Under the pieces are notes generated by a model that was given only the letters and a program-made list of their open reading frames with translations, made no database searches and had not been told where the DNA came from. Below are positions 14,588-22,644 of a stretch of 32,008 nucleotides of DNA, piece by piece; position 1 is the stretch's first letter; each line of letters starts with the position of its first letter. The position numbers and the translations under genes are program-made. The DNA comes from Candidatus Kerfeldbacteria bacterium (lineage in GTDB: Bacteria; Patescibacteriota; Patescibacteriia; SBBC01; CAIJZX01), in assembly GCA_903825245.1 (NCBI GenBank), contig CAIJZX010000014.1, positions 65,655-97,662 of the forward strand. The letters run 5' to 3'.

Positions 14588-14602
14588 GTAGTCGCTTTTT
14601 TC
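14574..14602 (+). terminator. Intrinsic terminator of the PRPP-synthetase-like gene
   Basis: AAGCGACTAC (14574-14583), loop TTAA, GTAGTCGCTT (14588-14597), then TTTTC; ten perfect pairs. It covers both convergent stop codons, which overlap by four bases. Confidence 0.85.
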
Positions 14603-16719
14603 TTTTCCCGAAACTTCCGCCACATCGGTTTCGCCCCGGCTACTAACGCGCCGAGCGCTACGAGCGACCAATACCATAACGTTTGCGATTTTGAAGCGGC
14701 CGGCGGCGTAATGACTTGTGTCGGCGCAACCGTCGAAGCACCGAGTACTTGTTCGACATGAAGATCATTCTGTGTTCGCGGCAATACCCGAACGCCGCTC
14801 GTGGAAACACCGACGATGCCGGTTACATCAACCGTATCACCAGCTTTCATTTTAGGTCGAACAATGCCGGTCGATGATTTTATGTAGACATTTATCGGCC
14901 CACTGCCATCATCAATTTGCACCGTACTGCCGCTCGCCAACGCTACCACGCCTTTGACGTGCACCAACTGATCGGCTTGCTCAACCCCGACGTCGTCCGT
15001 CGCCATTGTTACTGCAGTTAGCGCGGTAACAGTTGAAAGAACGTGTAATCCTTTCGCCGCTACCGACACATAACGTCGCCCGCTTTTTAAGCGCACTGTT
15101 CCGGTCACTTGAATTTTTTGTCCAACCTGGATTGTCGGCTCGCCGTTTGGAATCGTAATATTCACCCCGCCATCGTCGCTCTGGATATACGCAACCGTTG
15201 AACCCAACGCATCGCGCGGCACCGTGACAATGCCCTCAATCGCCACGCGATCACCGGAATCAAGTTCTTGAATATCTTTCAGTGTTACCGCTTGCGCCGG
15301 AGTTTCTGTTTTTTTCGCGGTCGTGGTTTTTGTCGTCGTCGTTGTAGATTTCTTGGTTGTCGTAGCGACCGGAACCGCCACCGCAATATTTTTTGCTCCT
15401 GGCGTTGGTTTTGTTGTCCATGACCACGTTGTTCCAACTTTTGCCCACGACGCACCTTCTTTTGCCGTACCGTACACCACGCGATCGAGCTCGGTGCCGT
15501 CGCTATCAACAAGTCGCACCGTCGTTCCGCCGTTATTCAGCGTCAAATGCGTTTGCGTTTTTGGGAGCGACACATACGCGCCGCGCGCAACGTTTGTGCC
15601 GGCCGGAATTTTATATGACCGCGTGGCACTGCTGAACACTACGCACGCTCCGGTTACAATATCTTCGTCGCTGTCATTTATGAGTTCGATAAACTCATCG
15701 TTATCGACGCCCGGCGGATTCGGATATATTTCCGATAGATGCAGACCAAGACATGATGTCGTAGCTGAAAGAGTTGCTGTGTCGTTCCCCTCCTCTGGTG
15801 AGGAGGGGTTAGGGGTGGTTGAAATTGGTGCTGGAACTGGCGCGACGGCGGGCGCGTCCGCAATTGTGGCTTTTAGAGTATCAACAGCAGAATCCGTGCC
15901 ATCACTAACCGTCAGTGTCACCGTATACGCGCCCGCCGCCGCGTAGACATAACTTGGTGTTGCGTCGCTACTTGTTCCGCCATCGCCAAAGTCCCAGGCG
16001 AAGATTAGCGGCTGCATTTCTGGGTCAACTGAATCACTACCGTCAAAGTTGATATTTTGTCCTACAATTCCGCTTTGATCAGTGCCGGCATGTGCCACTG
16101 GAACACCATTCGAATTTACAGTTCCCGGTGTACCAAGTTCGGTGGCATTCAGTTTAAATCCTGTGCCGCGACTCGCGGTATGCCAATTTTGCGCGATCGT
16201 GCCATCGCCGGGAATCGGATTCCGCTCCATGCTCGCGTACATCTTTTTCGCGCTGTCGTATGAACCGGCCAACGGATTTCCCACGCCGTCGTCGGCCATG
16301 TCAACCAGTTGTTGGTTTACATTGTAAAGCTTTATCTGCAAAGCGCTATTACTCAACGCGACATCGGTATTCACCACATCGGGAACGACATTTAACGTTG
16401 AATTGGCGCTTGTGTTGACGTAATTACTGATTAAAAAGTAGCCATTCGGAAGTATTGATTTTCCGGTTGGGATGGTGAGCATCGGTACATCCGCACCACT
16501 GCTTCGTTTGGTGAGCGACCAACCAGAAATATCAACCGCTTGGTCGGTGAGATTTCGTAATTCGATCCATTCATCTGCACTCGAGGCTGATGAGCCCATC
16601 CACATCAACTCATTGATAACGACTGTCTGGCCATCGGCGCGAACCGGCGCATCTGCCCGCAATATCGGCACGACCAAAAGAACAAAGCTCACGATTCCAC
16701 TGAATATTTTGTAACGCAT
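14584..16719 (-). CDS. Surface-anchored lamin-tail / PKD / OB-fold protein
   Basis: 711 residues; ATG 16719 with AAAGGAG upstream. It has a signal peptide (MRYKIFSGIVSFVLLVVPIL). Domains in order: lamin-tail domain 1 (about 33-180; VVINELMWMGSSASSADEWIELRN), PKD domain (about 207-288; DFGDGGTSSDATPSYVYAAAGAYTVTLTVSDG, quoted in part), Pro/Ser/Thr linker, lamin-tail domain 2 (about 325-445; LHLSEIYPNPPGVDNDEFIEL), Thr/Lys linker, two OB-fold-like segments (about 480-640), and a C-terminal membrane segment (LWYWSLVALGALVAGA) followed by basic residues. It should be held in the membrane facing out. Lamin-tail and OB domains are often found with secreted nucleases and may bind DNA or sugars. No nuclease domain is visible. 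Confidence 0.82.
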   Translation of the reverse strand: MRYKIFSGIVSFVLLVVPILRADAPVRADGQTVVINELMWMGSSASSADEWIELRNLTDQAVDISGWSLTKRSSGADVPMLTIPTGKSILPNGYFLISNYVNTSANSTLNVVPDVVNTDVALSNSALQIKLYNVNQQLVDMADDGVGNPLAGSYDSAKKMYASMERNPIPGDGTIAQNWHTASRGTGFKLNATELGTPGTVNSNGVPVAHAGTDQSGIVGQNINFDGSDSVDPEMQPLIFAWDFGDGGTSSDATPSYVYAAAGAYTVTLTVSDGTDSAVDTLKATIADAPAVAPVPAPISTTPNPSSPEEGNDTATLSATTSCLGLHLSEIYPNPPGVDNDEFIELINDSDEDIVTGACVVFSSATRSYKIPAGTNVARGAYVSLPKTQTHLTLNNGGTTVRLVDSDGTELDRVVYGTAKEGASWAKVGTTWSWTTKPTPGAKNIAVAVPVATTTKKSTTTTTKTTTAKKTETPAQAVTLKDIQELDSGDRVAIEGIVTVPRDALGSTVAYIQSDDGGVNITIPNGEPTIQVGQKIQVTGTVRLKSGRRYVSVAAKGLHVLSTVTALTAVTMATDDVGVEQADQLVHVKGVVALASGSTVQIDDGSGPINVYIKSSTGIVRPKMKAGDTVDVTGIVGVSTSGVRVLPRTQNDLHVEQVLGASTVAPTQVITPPAASKSQTLWYWSLVALGALVAGAKPMWRKFREKKKATT
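15786..15820. repeat. Palindromic repeat inside the coding sequence
   Basis: CCCCTCCTC (15787-15795), loop TGGT, GAGGAGGGG (15800-15808), followed by TTAGGGGTGGTT. It lies in frame in the linker between the PKD and second lamin-tail domain, encoding STTPNPSSPEEGND. It looks like an inserted dispersed palindrome and not an ordinary linker. Only one copy is in this window. Confidence 0.55.
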
Positions 16720-16764
16720 AAGCGACTCCTTTGTGGGGAGCCGCCAACACTTGTCTCTATATTC

Positions 16765-16793
16765 AGGCTAGCGCGAAATAGGACGCATGTCAA
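16765..16793 (-). promoter_or_regulatory. Promoter of the lamin-tail protein gene
   Basis: Minus-strand TTGACA (16793-16788), 17-base spacer, TAGCCT (16770-16765), about 45 bases before the ATG. Confidence 0.6.
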
Positions 16794-16794
16794 G

Positions 16795-17037
16795 CTACCG
16801 AATCCAGAATCTGGCTATTCCATTTAGCGCCACAAATGCCCAAATAATATTCAGTACCATCGGCTGTCGATCACGTTTTGATCCGGCCTCATAAGCGATT
16901 GCCAGAGCACCCGTAAGATTCAAAACAAGATACCATAAACTCGAAGTTGATAAAACGCCAAAACTAGAAAGGCTATAGGCAACAAGGATGGCGATGACAC
17001 CATACCAGCCAATGTCTTGAACAATGTATCGTTGCAT
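16795..17037 (-). CDS. Small membrane protein resembling the CBU_0592 family
   Basis: 80 residues from the ATG at 17037 (MQRYIVQDIGWYGVIAIL); an in-frame upstream ATG would lie inside tRNA-like sequence. Three hydrophobic segments are visible: about 9-28, 31-48 and a last one near NIIWAFVALNGIARFW. The pattern IGWYG-x(2)-AIL-x-AY, followed by LWYLVLNLTGALAIA and a final WAFVALNG, is that of the CBU_0592-like membrane proteins, whose function is unknown. There is no Shine-Dalgarno. It follows a tRNA-Leu on the same strand and may be read from the tRNA transcript. Confidence 0.65.
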   Translation of the reverse strand: MQRYIVQDIGWYGVIAILVAYSLSSFGVLSTSSLWYLVLNLTGALAIAYEAGSKRDRQPMVLNIIWAFVALNGIARFWIR

Positions 17038-17047
17038 AGTTTTTTTC

Positions 17048-17090
17048 TGGTACCGAGGAGAGGATTTGAATCCCGGCCTTCGCCGGGACA
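17048..17090 (-). pseudogene. tRNA-like 3' fragment
   Basis: Read on the minus strand it ends CCTCGGT-A-CCA, preceded by a T-arm-like ATTCAAATCC and a perfect CCCGGC-GAAG-GCCGGG hairpin resembling a class II variable arm. There is no matching anticodon arm or 5' acceptor strand next to it, and the T stem does not pair properly, so it is not a working tRNA by itself. The acceptor strand can pair (two G-U) with the 5' fragment at 17301-17307. Confidence 0.4.
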
Positions 17091-17124
17091 AGCTCTCAGG
17101 GTTTCAATCCGCTATATCTTTTCT

Positions 17125-17209
17125 TGGTGGGCGGAGAGAGACTCGAACTCTCAACCCTTACGGGACATGCTCCTAAGGCATGCGCGTATACCAATTCCGC
17201 CATCCGCCC
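17125..17209 (-). tRNA. tRNA-Leu (anticodon UAG)
   Basis: The minus strand begins GGGCGGA (17209-17203), with D arm GCG-GAATTGGTATA-CGC, anticodon arm GCATGCCTTAGGAGCATG with loop CTTAGGA (anticodon TAG), a class II variable arm TCCCGTAAGGG, T arm GAGAG-TTCGAGT-CTCTC, acceptor TCCGCCC, discriminator A and an encoded CCA (17127-17125). The full cloverleaf and the long variable arm identify it as leucine, reading CUA-type codons. No intron is seen. Confidence 0.95.
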
Positions 17210-17283
17210 ACAAAGAAAGTATATAGTATTTTTTTCAGCGCGCCTGCCCCGTAAATTGCGAGCGGTGCGAGCTATTATACGGG

Positions 17284-17307
17284 GTATGCCAATTCCGCCA
17301 CCTCGAC
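17284..17307 (-). pseudogene. tRNA-Leu-like 5' fragment
   Basis: Minus strand GTCGAGGTGGCGGAATTGG followed by CATAC is a typical tRNA-Leu acceptor strand and D arm (compare TGGCGGAATTGGTATAC in the intact gene). After this the sequence leaves the tRNA pattern and enters a CCCCGTA...TACGGGG inverted repeat (about 17252-17284). The rest of 17211-17366 holds no gene. Confidence 0.5.
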
Positions 17308-17366
17308 ATATGTTTTAAAACTCCTGACAACACTGTACGTGTGTTTTTGTTGTCCGTCAACGTCAA

Positions 17367-17395
17367 TCGACATTTTGTATCAAAGTTGGTATAAT
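17367..17395 (+). promoter_or_regulatory. Promoter of the pseudopilin operon
   Basis: TCGACA (17367-17372), 17-base spacer, TATAAT (17390-17395). The start codon lies 22 bases further on, leaving a leader of about 15 bases or less without a ribosome site. It is the only consensus -10 box I found in the window. Confidence 0.75.
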
Positions 17396-17417
17396 ATTTT
17401 CGTCAAACAGAACACTT

Positions 17418-20201
17418 GTGGTAATAAAAATCGAAAAAACTAGAACGTTTAGTGATGCGCGACGTGTCGCGCCTCACCACCCCGGATTTACCTTGGTGGA
17501 AGTTATTGTAGCCATCGCGGTGTTCGCTATTCTCTTACTGGCAATAGTCGGTTTATCGCAGCAAATTCGACAAGTGGTTATTCTTTCTTCCCGTAAGACA
17601 ACCGCTGTTACTATCGCCGAAGAGCAGCTCGAAACAATACGGAACATGTCCTACGACCAAGTCGGAAGTGATATCACCTATCCGACCGGTCCGTTATTGT
17701 CGACCCAAACAATTAGTCGCAATGGTGGAAAATTTACCGTCAAGCTGAACATTAATTACGTTGATGATCCAGCTGACGGTGTGGCGCCGGCAGACACCGT
17801 ACCTGCCGATTACAAGAAAGTTGAGGTACAGGTGTGCTGGGACAGTGGTTCGTGCGGACACCCAATCCGCCTTACGACCACCGTCGTACCAAAAACGCTT
17901 GAGTACGCGGCGAACGCCGGTGCTATGTTCGTCACGGTGATTGATTCAAACGGCCAACCGGTCAGCGACGCTACCGTCAAGGTAACGAACGCTACGCCAG
18001 CGGTCAATGTCGTCAACCAAACAGATGCCGCCGGCACGTTACAACTCCTCGATCTACCGGCGGCGGCCAATAGTTTCCACGTCGTCGTCACAAAAAGCGG
18101 CTACTCATCCGATCAAACACTTGCCCCGAGCGCGGGTAATCCAAATCCAACGAATCCGGATGCATCAATCAATGTTAGCCAAGTCACAAGCGTGACCTTG
18201 GCCATTGATCATATTGGTAGCTTGCGTGTTCAGGCGCTCGACCAAACAACATGTGGCGGTCTTGGCTCCGTATCAGTGCACATAGTCGGCCAACGCCTCA
18301 TCGGCACCACGCCGAATATCGCCGGATACGATAGAACATTTACCACCGATGCTGGCGGGCAGTTCCTTATCTCAAATCTACCGTGGGATAATTACTCGTT
18401 GACTATCGCTAGCGTCGGTGATGACGTTGTCGGTGTCACACCGCCAGATACAATTCAGGTTACACCCGGATCATCGGTACTGGTGTCAGTTGTACTAGCC
18501 GCTCATCAAACCAACTCTGTTCGCGTTGTTGTTCGCACCGCCGGTACGCACGGTCCTGTCGCCGGGGCAAACGTCACCTTATCAAACGGTGGATCATATA
18601 CCTCATCACTGGTGACGGATCAGGGCATCCTACAGCAAAGCAATTGGGTGGGTGGTGCCGGACAAGATTTGTTCAGTGACCCGACAAAGTTTTCCGCCAA
18701 TAGCGGTGGACTGCGAACAAGTGACGCAAATACCACGTCCATTGATAGCACCACGGTAACCAATACGGTTAGTGAAGACTTCTCCAACACCGCCAATGAG
18801 GATCTGGGAAATACAGCGGCCGATTGGCAAACCGCGAATAGAAAAATACAATTGCCGCCAGACGCTGTTCTTCCTTCACAGTTTCTAACAACCGCCCAAG
18901 CACAGTCACTCAAACTAAACAGCGCCACTGGTCTTATTGTTTCTGTTACGCTCACAGCCACGAGTCAACTCAATGGTCAAAGTATCGTTTATGCGGTAGC
19001 GGCAGATGGCACCACCTTCGAGACAGTAACGCCTGGCGTCGCCCATACATTCGTGACCAACGGTACCGATCTACGGTGGCGAGTGACGTTGTCAACAGAC
19101 GATCCCGCTACGTCACCGTCTGTAACCGGACTATCGCTGACCTACACCCAGGCACTTCGGAATACCACTGATGGTACCCTAACATCATCGACCTTTGATA
19201 GTGGTGGAGCGACAAATTACACAACGTTAAGTTGGGAGCCGACGAGTCAGCCGCCGTCGGCTGGTACAAGCGCCGTCCGTTTCCAAGTGGCTACCGCACA
19301 AGCAACAACCAGCAACGGCGGTGAAGTTGCTGATATCAGTAGCAATCCGAGTACATCGTCACTCACCGTCAAAAATATTGGTGATTCAACGAATACACTC
19401 TTTTTAGCCCAAAGCTTTATCGCTACCGCTACCGATATCATCAACAGTATCGATCTCAAGATCGCACAACACGCCGCGCCATCCTCGACCATTACCGCTT
19501 TTATTTACAGTGACGTCGGCGGCGTCCCAACGAATAACCTGTCCGGTTCCGGACAAGATATTACCGTCACCGTTCCAGATGACAGCGGTAGTACCTGGCA
19601 GAATAGTTGGCTGACACAACCGTTTGCACCAAATACCGCCCTGGTAAGCGGCACAAAATATTGGCTCGTACTCCAGGTGAGCGGTTCCAATAGTTCAAAA
19701 TTTTGGACCGTGGTTCGAAGCAATATTGGTTCAACCTATACTTCCGGTACAGCAAAGGTTGGCGGGGTTTTAAACAACTTGGGGGATGTTTGCTCTACGG
19801 TTGCACCAAACTCCGGGTGCGATATCGCCTTCCAAATTCGTCGGAGTGGAGTCACCGAAACCGCAAATACTCCAACGACATTCGTTGGCCCAGATGGCAC
19901 CTCGGCTACGTATTTCACCTCTAGCGGGTCATCGCTCCCGACCGCGCTGAACGGTGCGCGTTACTTGCGCTATAAACTCTTCTTACACACTGACGATTCG
20001 CTAGTCACGCCGTCAATTAGTCGCGTCAGCATTATTAAAAACAATGCCTGCACGCCCCCGGGCCAAGTATTCTTTTCACCGATCACAAGTTCTGGCACCT
20101 ATTCTATTGTGACTTCGGCGAGTGGCTACCAAACATCGACGCAGACCGTTTCTGTTAACGGCAATATGGTGCAATTTGTCGATCTTACGCCAAACCCATG
20201 A
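17418..20201 (+). CDS. Very large pseudopilin with carboxypeptidase-regulatory-like repeats
   Basis: 927 residues. The GTG at 17418 sits just behind the TATAAT promoter; no Shine-Dalgarno. A type IV prepilin signal is clear: 23-residue leader ending HHPG, cut before FTLVEVIVAIAVFAILLLA, with Glu at +5 (residue 28). After an amphipathic helix come beta domains: at least two repeats like the carboxypeptidase regulatory fold (GAMFVTVIDSNGQPVSDATV; GSLRVQALDQTTCGG ... TTDAGGQFLISNLPW; NSVRVVVRTAGTHGPVAGANV), then jelly-roll-like segments (about 500-900) with many Thr/Ser. Such size suggests a minor pilin at the filament tip carrying an adhesin. It is the first of three pseudopilin genes; its stop overlaps the next start (ATGA). 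Confidence 0.85.
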   Translation: MVIKIEKTRTFSDARRVAPHHPGFTLVEVIVAIAVFAILLLAIVGLSQQIRQVVILSSRKTTAVTIAEEQLETIRNMSYDQVGSDITYPTGPLLSTQTISRNGGKFTVKLNINYVDDPADGVAPADTVPADYKKVEVQVCWDSGSCGHPIRLTTTVVPKTLEYAANAGAMFVTVIDSNGQPVSDATVKVTNATPAVNVVNQTDAAGTLQLLDLPAAANSFHVVVTKSGYSSDQTLAPSAGNPNPTNPDASINVSQVTSVTLAIDHIGSLRVQALDQTTCGGLGSVSVHIVGQRLIGTTPNIAGYDRTFTTDAGGQFLISNLPWDNYSLTIASVGDDVVGVTPPDTIQVTPGSSVLVSVVLAAHQTNSVRVVVRTAGTHGPVAGANVTLSNGGSYTSSLVTDQGILQQSNWVGGAGQDLFSDPTKFSANSGGLRTSDANTTSIDSTTVTNTVSEDFSNTANEDLGNTAADWQTANRKIQLPPDAVLPSQFLTTAQAQSLKLNSATGLIVSVTLTATSQLNGQSIVYAVAADGTTFETVTPGVAHTFVTNGTDLRWRVTLSTDDPATSPSVTGLSLTYTQALRNTTDGTLTSSTFDSGGATNYTTLSWEPTSQPPSAGTSAVRFQVATAQATTSNGGEVADISSNPSTSSLTVKNIGDSTNTLFLAQSFIATATDIINSIDLKIAQHAAPSSTITAFIYSDVGGVPTNNLSGSGQDITVTVPDDSGSTWQNSWLTQPFAPNTALVSGTKYWLVLQVSGSNSSKFWTVVRSNIGSTYTSGTAKVGGVLNNLGDVCSTVAPNSGCDIAFQIRRSGVTETANTPTTFVGPDGTSATYFTSSGSSLPTALNGARYLRYKLFLHTDDSLVTPSISRVSIIKNNACTPPGQVFFSPITSSGTYSIVTSASGYQTSTQTVSVNGNMVQFVDLTPNP

Positions 20202-20878
20202 TCCCGATCGGACGAGCACAACCTTGTTTTTCAAACGCCATCAGACAACGTATTTTTTCTTTACGACACAATCATAATACACAACAACGGCCTGGTTATA
20301 CCTTGTTAGAGTTATTAGTGAGTATCACGTTAATGGTGATGATCTTCGTGATCGTGGTTGGAGCCGTCGTCAGCGCCCTCCGCGACAATAAAGCTCGACA
20401 ATCAACCGTCACCGCCACCGACCATGCCAATCAAATTGTTCGCTCAGTTGTCAGTCTCATCCGCCAAGCCGCGGATAGTCCGACTGGCGCCTACCCAATC
20501 ATCGCCGCCACAAATACGAGCTTGACGTTCTACACCACTATCAGTAGCGGCACGACAATTGAACAAGCTCGATTATTTCTCAACGGTTCAACGCTGCAGC
20601 TCGGCACCATTCAGCCTAGTGGTAATCCGGTTACCTATCCGGCCGGCACCGAAGTCGTGACGACCCTGCTAACGGGCGTCCAAAACGGCAGCCAACCACT
20701 CTTCCAGTATTACGATGCAAATTACACCGGTACCCAAACGGCTATGAATCCGATTACTCTAACAACGGTTCGGCTAGTAAAAATGACGGTTATTTTTGAT
20801 GATAATCCAAACACTCCGCCAGCTGCCTCCACCATCGAACTCCAAGCCCAACTCCGTAACCTCAAAGACAACTACTAA
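20198..20878 (+). CDS. Type IV pseudopilin
   Basis: 226 residues; ATG 20198 overlaps the upstream TGA by four bases. The prepilin leader is long (33 residues, basic, ending QQRPG) and is followed by YTLLELLVSITLMVMIFVIVV with Glu at +5 (residue 38). The C-terminal part is a compact globular domain of about 150 residues with beta strands and no cysteine. It fits a minor pseudopilin of the PulJ/PilW type. Made together with its two neighbours, it probably forms part of the initiating tip of a type IV pilus-like fibre. The assembly motor and prepilin peptidase are not in this window. Confidence 0.82.
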   Translation: MIPIGRAQPCFSNAIRQRIFSLRHNHNTQQRPGYTLLELLVSITLMVMIFVIVVGAVVSALRDNKARQSTVTATDHANQIVRSVVSLIRQAADSPTGAYPIIAATNTSLTFYTTISSGTTIEQARLFLNGSTLQLGTIQPSGNPVTYPAGTEVVTTLLTGVQNGSQPLFQYYDANYTGTQTAMNPITLTTVRLVKMTVIFDDNPNTPPAASTIELQAQLRNLKDNY

Positions 20879-20879
20879 C

Positions 20880-22577
20880 ATGACGCGGCATTTTCCAAAA
20901 CAACAACGGCCCGGAATTGAATTGACGATGGTGATTATTCTCATGGGTATGATCACCGCGATTAGTTTAGCGGTATTGCAAATGGTCGCCTCGGAAAATA
21001 TTTTGAGTACGCGGGAAATCCGACAACAGCAAATCGCCCAAATCGCCGAAGCGGGCATTAATTACTATCGCTGGCACCTTGCTCATTACCCGACGGACTA
21101 CAAAGACGGGCAAACCGGCGCCGGTCCATACGCGCATGATTTTAAGGACACTACCGGCAAAGTCATCGGCCGATACGAACTCACCATCACCGCGCCGCCG
21201 ACCGGCTCAACAATTACCACTGTCCGTTCATCAGGTTACCTGCTCACCTACCCTAACGCGCGTCACTCCATCACCGCGCGCCTTGGTATTCCGTCCCTCA
21301 GTCAATACGCGGTCGTGGCTAATGCTTTTATGAATTTTGGTTCGGGCACAGAAATATTCGGTCCAATTATGAGCAATGGCGGTATACATTTCGACGGCAT
21401 AGCACATGGCCTCGTTTCAAGCGCGCAATCGACATATAGTGACCCAGACGGAAACGGTACTAAACCCGGAGTCTGGTCAGATAATTCAGACACAACCACC
21501 TTTTTGGGTGGCAAACAATACCCAGTTTCAGCCATAGATTTTGCCGGAATAACTGTGAATCTTGCTCAGCTACAGACGGCCGCAGGTGCAAACGGTATTT
21601 TACTTCCGCCATCGCTCGGGCTTGGTTACCATCTGGTTCTTCGCTCCGATGGTAAGGTTGATATATACATCGTTAACACGCAACAAAGCTGTCAATATCG
21701 AACCTCCTTAAATGGCTATTGTTCCGGTAAAACCAGTAAAACGTGTAATACCACAACGGCCTGCACCGGAACCCAAGGAACCTGCGTCTATGATTGGCAC
21801 GACTACGGTTATTGCTCCAACGACTACAATACAATCTGCACACAAGATGCAAATTGTAGTGGTAGCGGCACATGTGTTAATGCAAGTCACTCTATCGGAA
21901 CGAATAATGGCGACCAAGTATCTTTTATGTATAATGGCGCATCATCACTCGGTGTACCATTGCCAGCAAACGGAGTCATATATGCGAAAGATGATGTTTG
22001 GGTTGATGGTATGGTTAATAACTCTCGAGTTACGATAGTCGCCGCAAAGGATCCTCCTCAATCAGGAAATGCCAACATCTATCTTGAACATAATCTATTG
22101 TACACAAACCATGATGGACGTGATGTGGTGGGATTAATCGCACAAAGTAACATATTGGCTAGCTATTTTAGCGATGACGATCTTAAAGTTGAGGCGGCAT
22201 TAATTGCTCAGAACGGCCGAGTTGGTCGACCGTATTTTGGAATTTATAATGCATTCGGTGGCAGTAATACGACCAATAATAATTATTTCCAAATTTCACC
22301 AGTCGGTGAAAAAAATCCAATTAACACTACTAGTTGTCAAGAATATCGAAAAAGAACTGCGTTGACACTTAATGGTTCAATGGCTACAAATCAACGATAT
22401 GGATTCGCTTGGAGCTCGGGCGTTTCAAATGATACGTTTTCCTGTTCAGGTGGACTAAAAAACGATTCCGGGTACTGCATCCGAAATCTTTTGTTTGATG
22501 CAAACCTGGTTTATTCACCTCCACCATTGTTCCCAACGAGTGGCCAGTATAGTGTACTTTCCTTCACTGAGCAGTAA
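20880..22577 (+). CDS. PilX-like large minor pilin
   Basis: 565 residues from the ATG at 20880, one base after the upstream stop codon; a longer frame starting inside the previous gene is unlikely. It has a short leader MTRHFPKQQRPG and then IELTMVIILMGMITAISLAVL. The Glu at +5 of true pilins is missing, as in PilX/GspK-like members. Residues about 55-150 are the pilin globular part (GINYYRWHLAHYPTDYKDGQ). A long beta-rich region follows, with a cysteine-rich insert around residues 280-350 that repeats GYCS-x(4-5)-C...C-x-GTCV twice. The cysteines suggest disulfide-stabilised surface domains. The 3' part of the gene is more AT-rich than its start. Confidence 0.8.
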   Translation: MTRHFPKQQRPGIELTMVIILMGMITAISLAVLQMVASENILSTREIRQQQIAQIAEAGINYYRWHLAHYPTDYKDGQTGAGPYAHDFKDTTGKVIGRYELTITAPPTGSTITTVRSSGYLLTYPNARHSITARLGIPSLSQYAVVANAFMNFGSGTEIFGPIMSNGGIHFDGIAHGLVSSAQSTYSDPDGNGTKPGVWSDNSDTTTFLGGKQYPVSAIDFAGITVNLAQLQTAAGANGILLPPSLGLGYHLVLRSDGKVDIYIVNTQQSCQYRTSLNGYCSGKTSKTCNTTTACTGTQGTCVYDWHDYGYCSNDYNTICTQDANCSGSGTCVNASHSIGTNNGDQVSFMYNGASSLGVPLPANGVIYAKDDVWVDGMVNNSRVTIVAAKDPPQSGNANIYLEHNLLYTNHDGRDVVGLIAQSNILASYFSDDDLKVEAALIAQNGRVGRPYFGIYNAFGGSNTTNNNYFQISPVGEKNPINTTSCQEYRKRTALTLNGSMATNQRYGFAWSSGVSNDTFSCSGGLKNDSGYCIRNLLFDANLVYSPPPLFPTSGQYSVLSFTEQ

Positions 22578-22583
22578 AAAAAT

Positions 22584-22644
22584 AGAAAAACACCCACGTT
22601 ATACAAACGTGGGTGAGTTATACTTGCAGGTTGTTACTGCAAGT
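22584..22644 (-). terminator. Terminator of the NHL/lipase gene, with a stop-codon hairpin
   Basis: On the minus strand ACTTGCAG/CTGCAAGT (22644-22622) surrounds the stop codon. It is followed by CACCCACGT-TTGTATA-ACGTGGGTG (22615-22591) and TTTTTC. The second hairpin may also stop the pilin operon coming from the other side, although it lacks a T-run in that direction. Confidence 0.8.

Noticed and set aside
15323-15946. 207-codon plus-strand frame beginning MVFVVVVV
   Set aside because: It is the antisense of the Thr/Lys linker and lamin-tail domain of the surface protein.
17017-17318. Two plus-strand frames (RRGFESRPSPGQALR and GERLELSTLTGHAPKACAY)
   Set aside because: Such peptides are the usual result of translating the antisense of tRNA genes.
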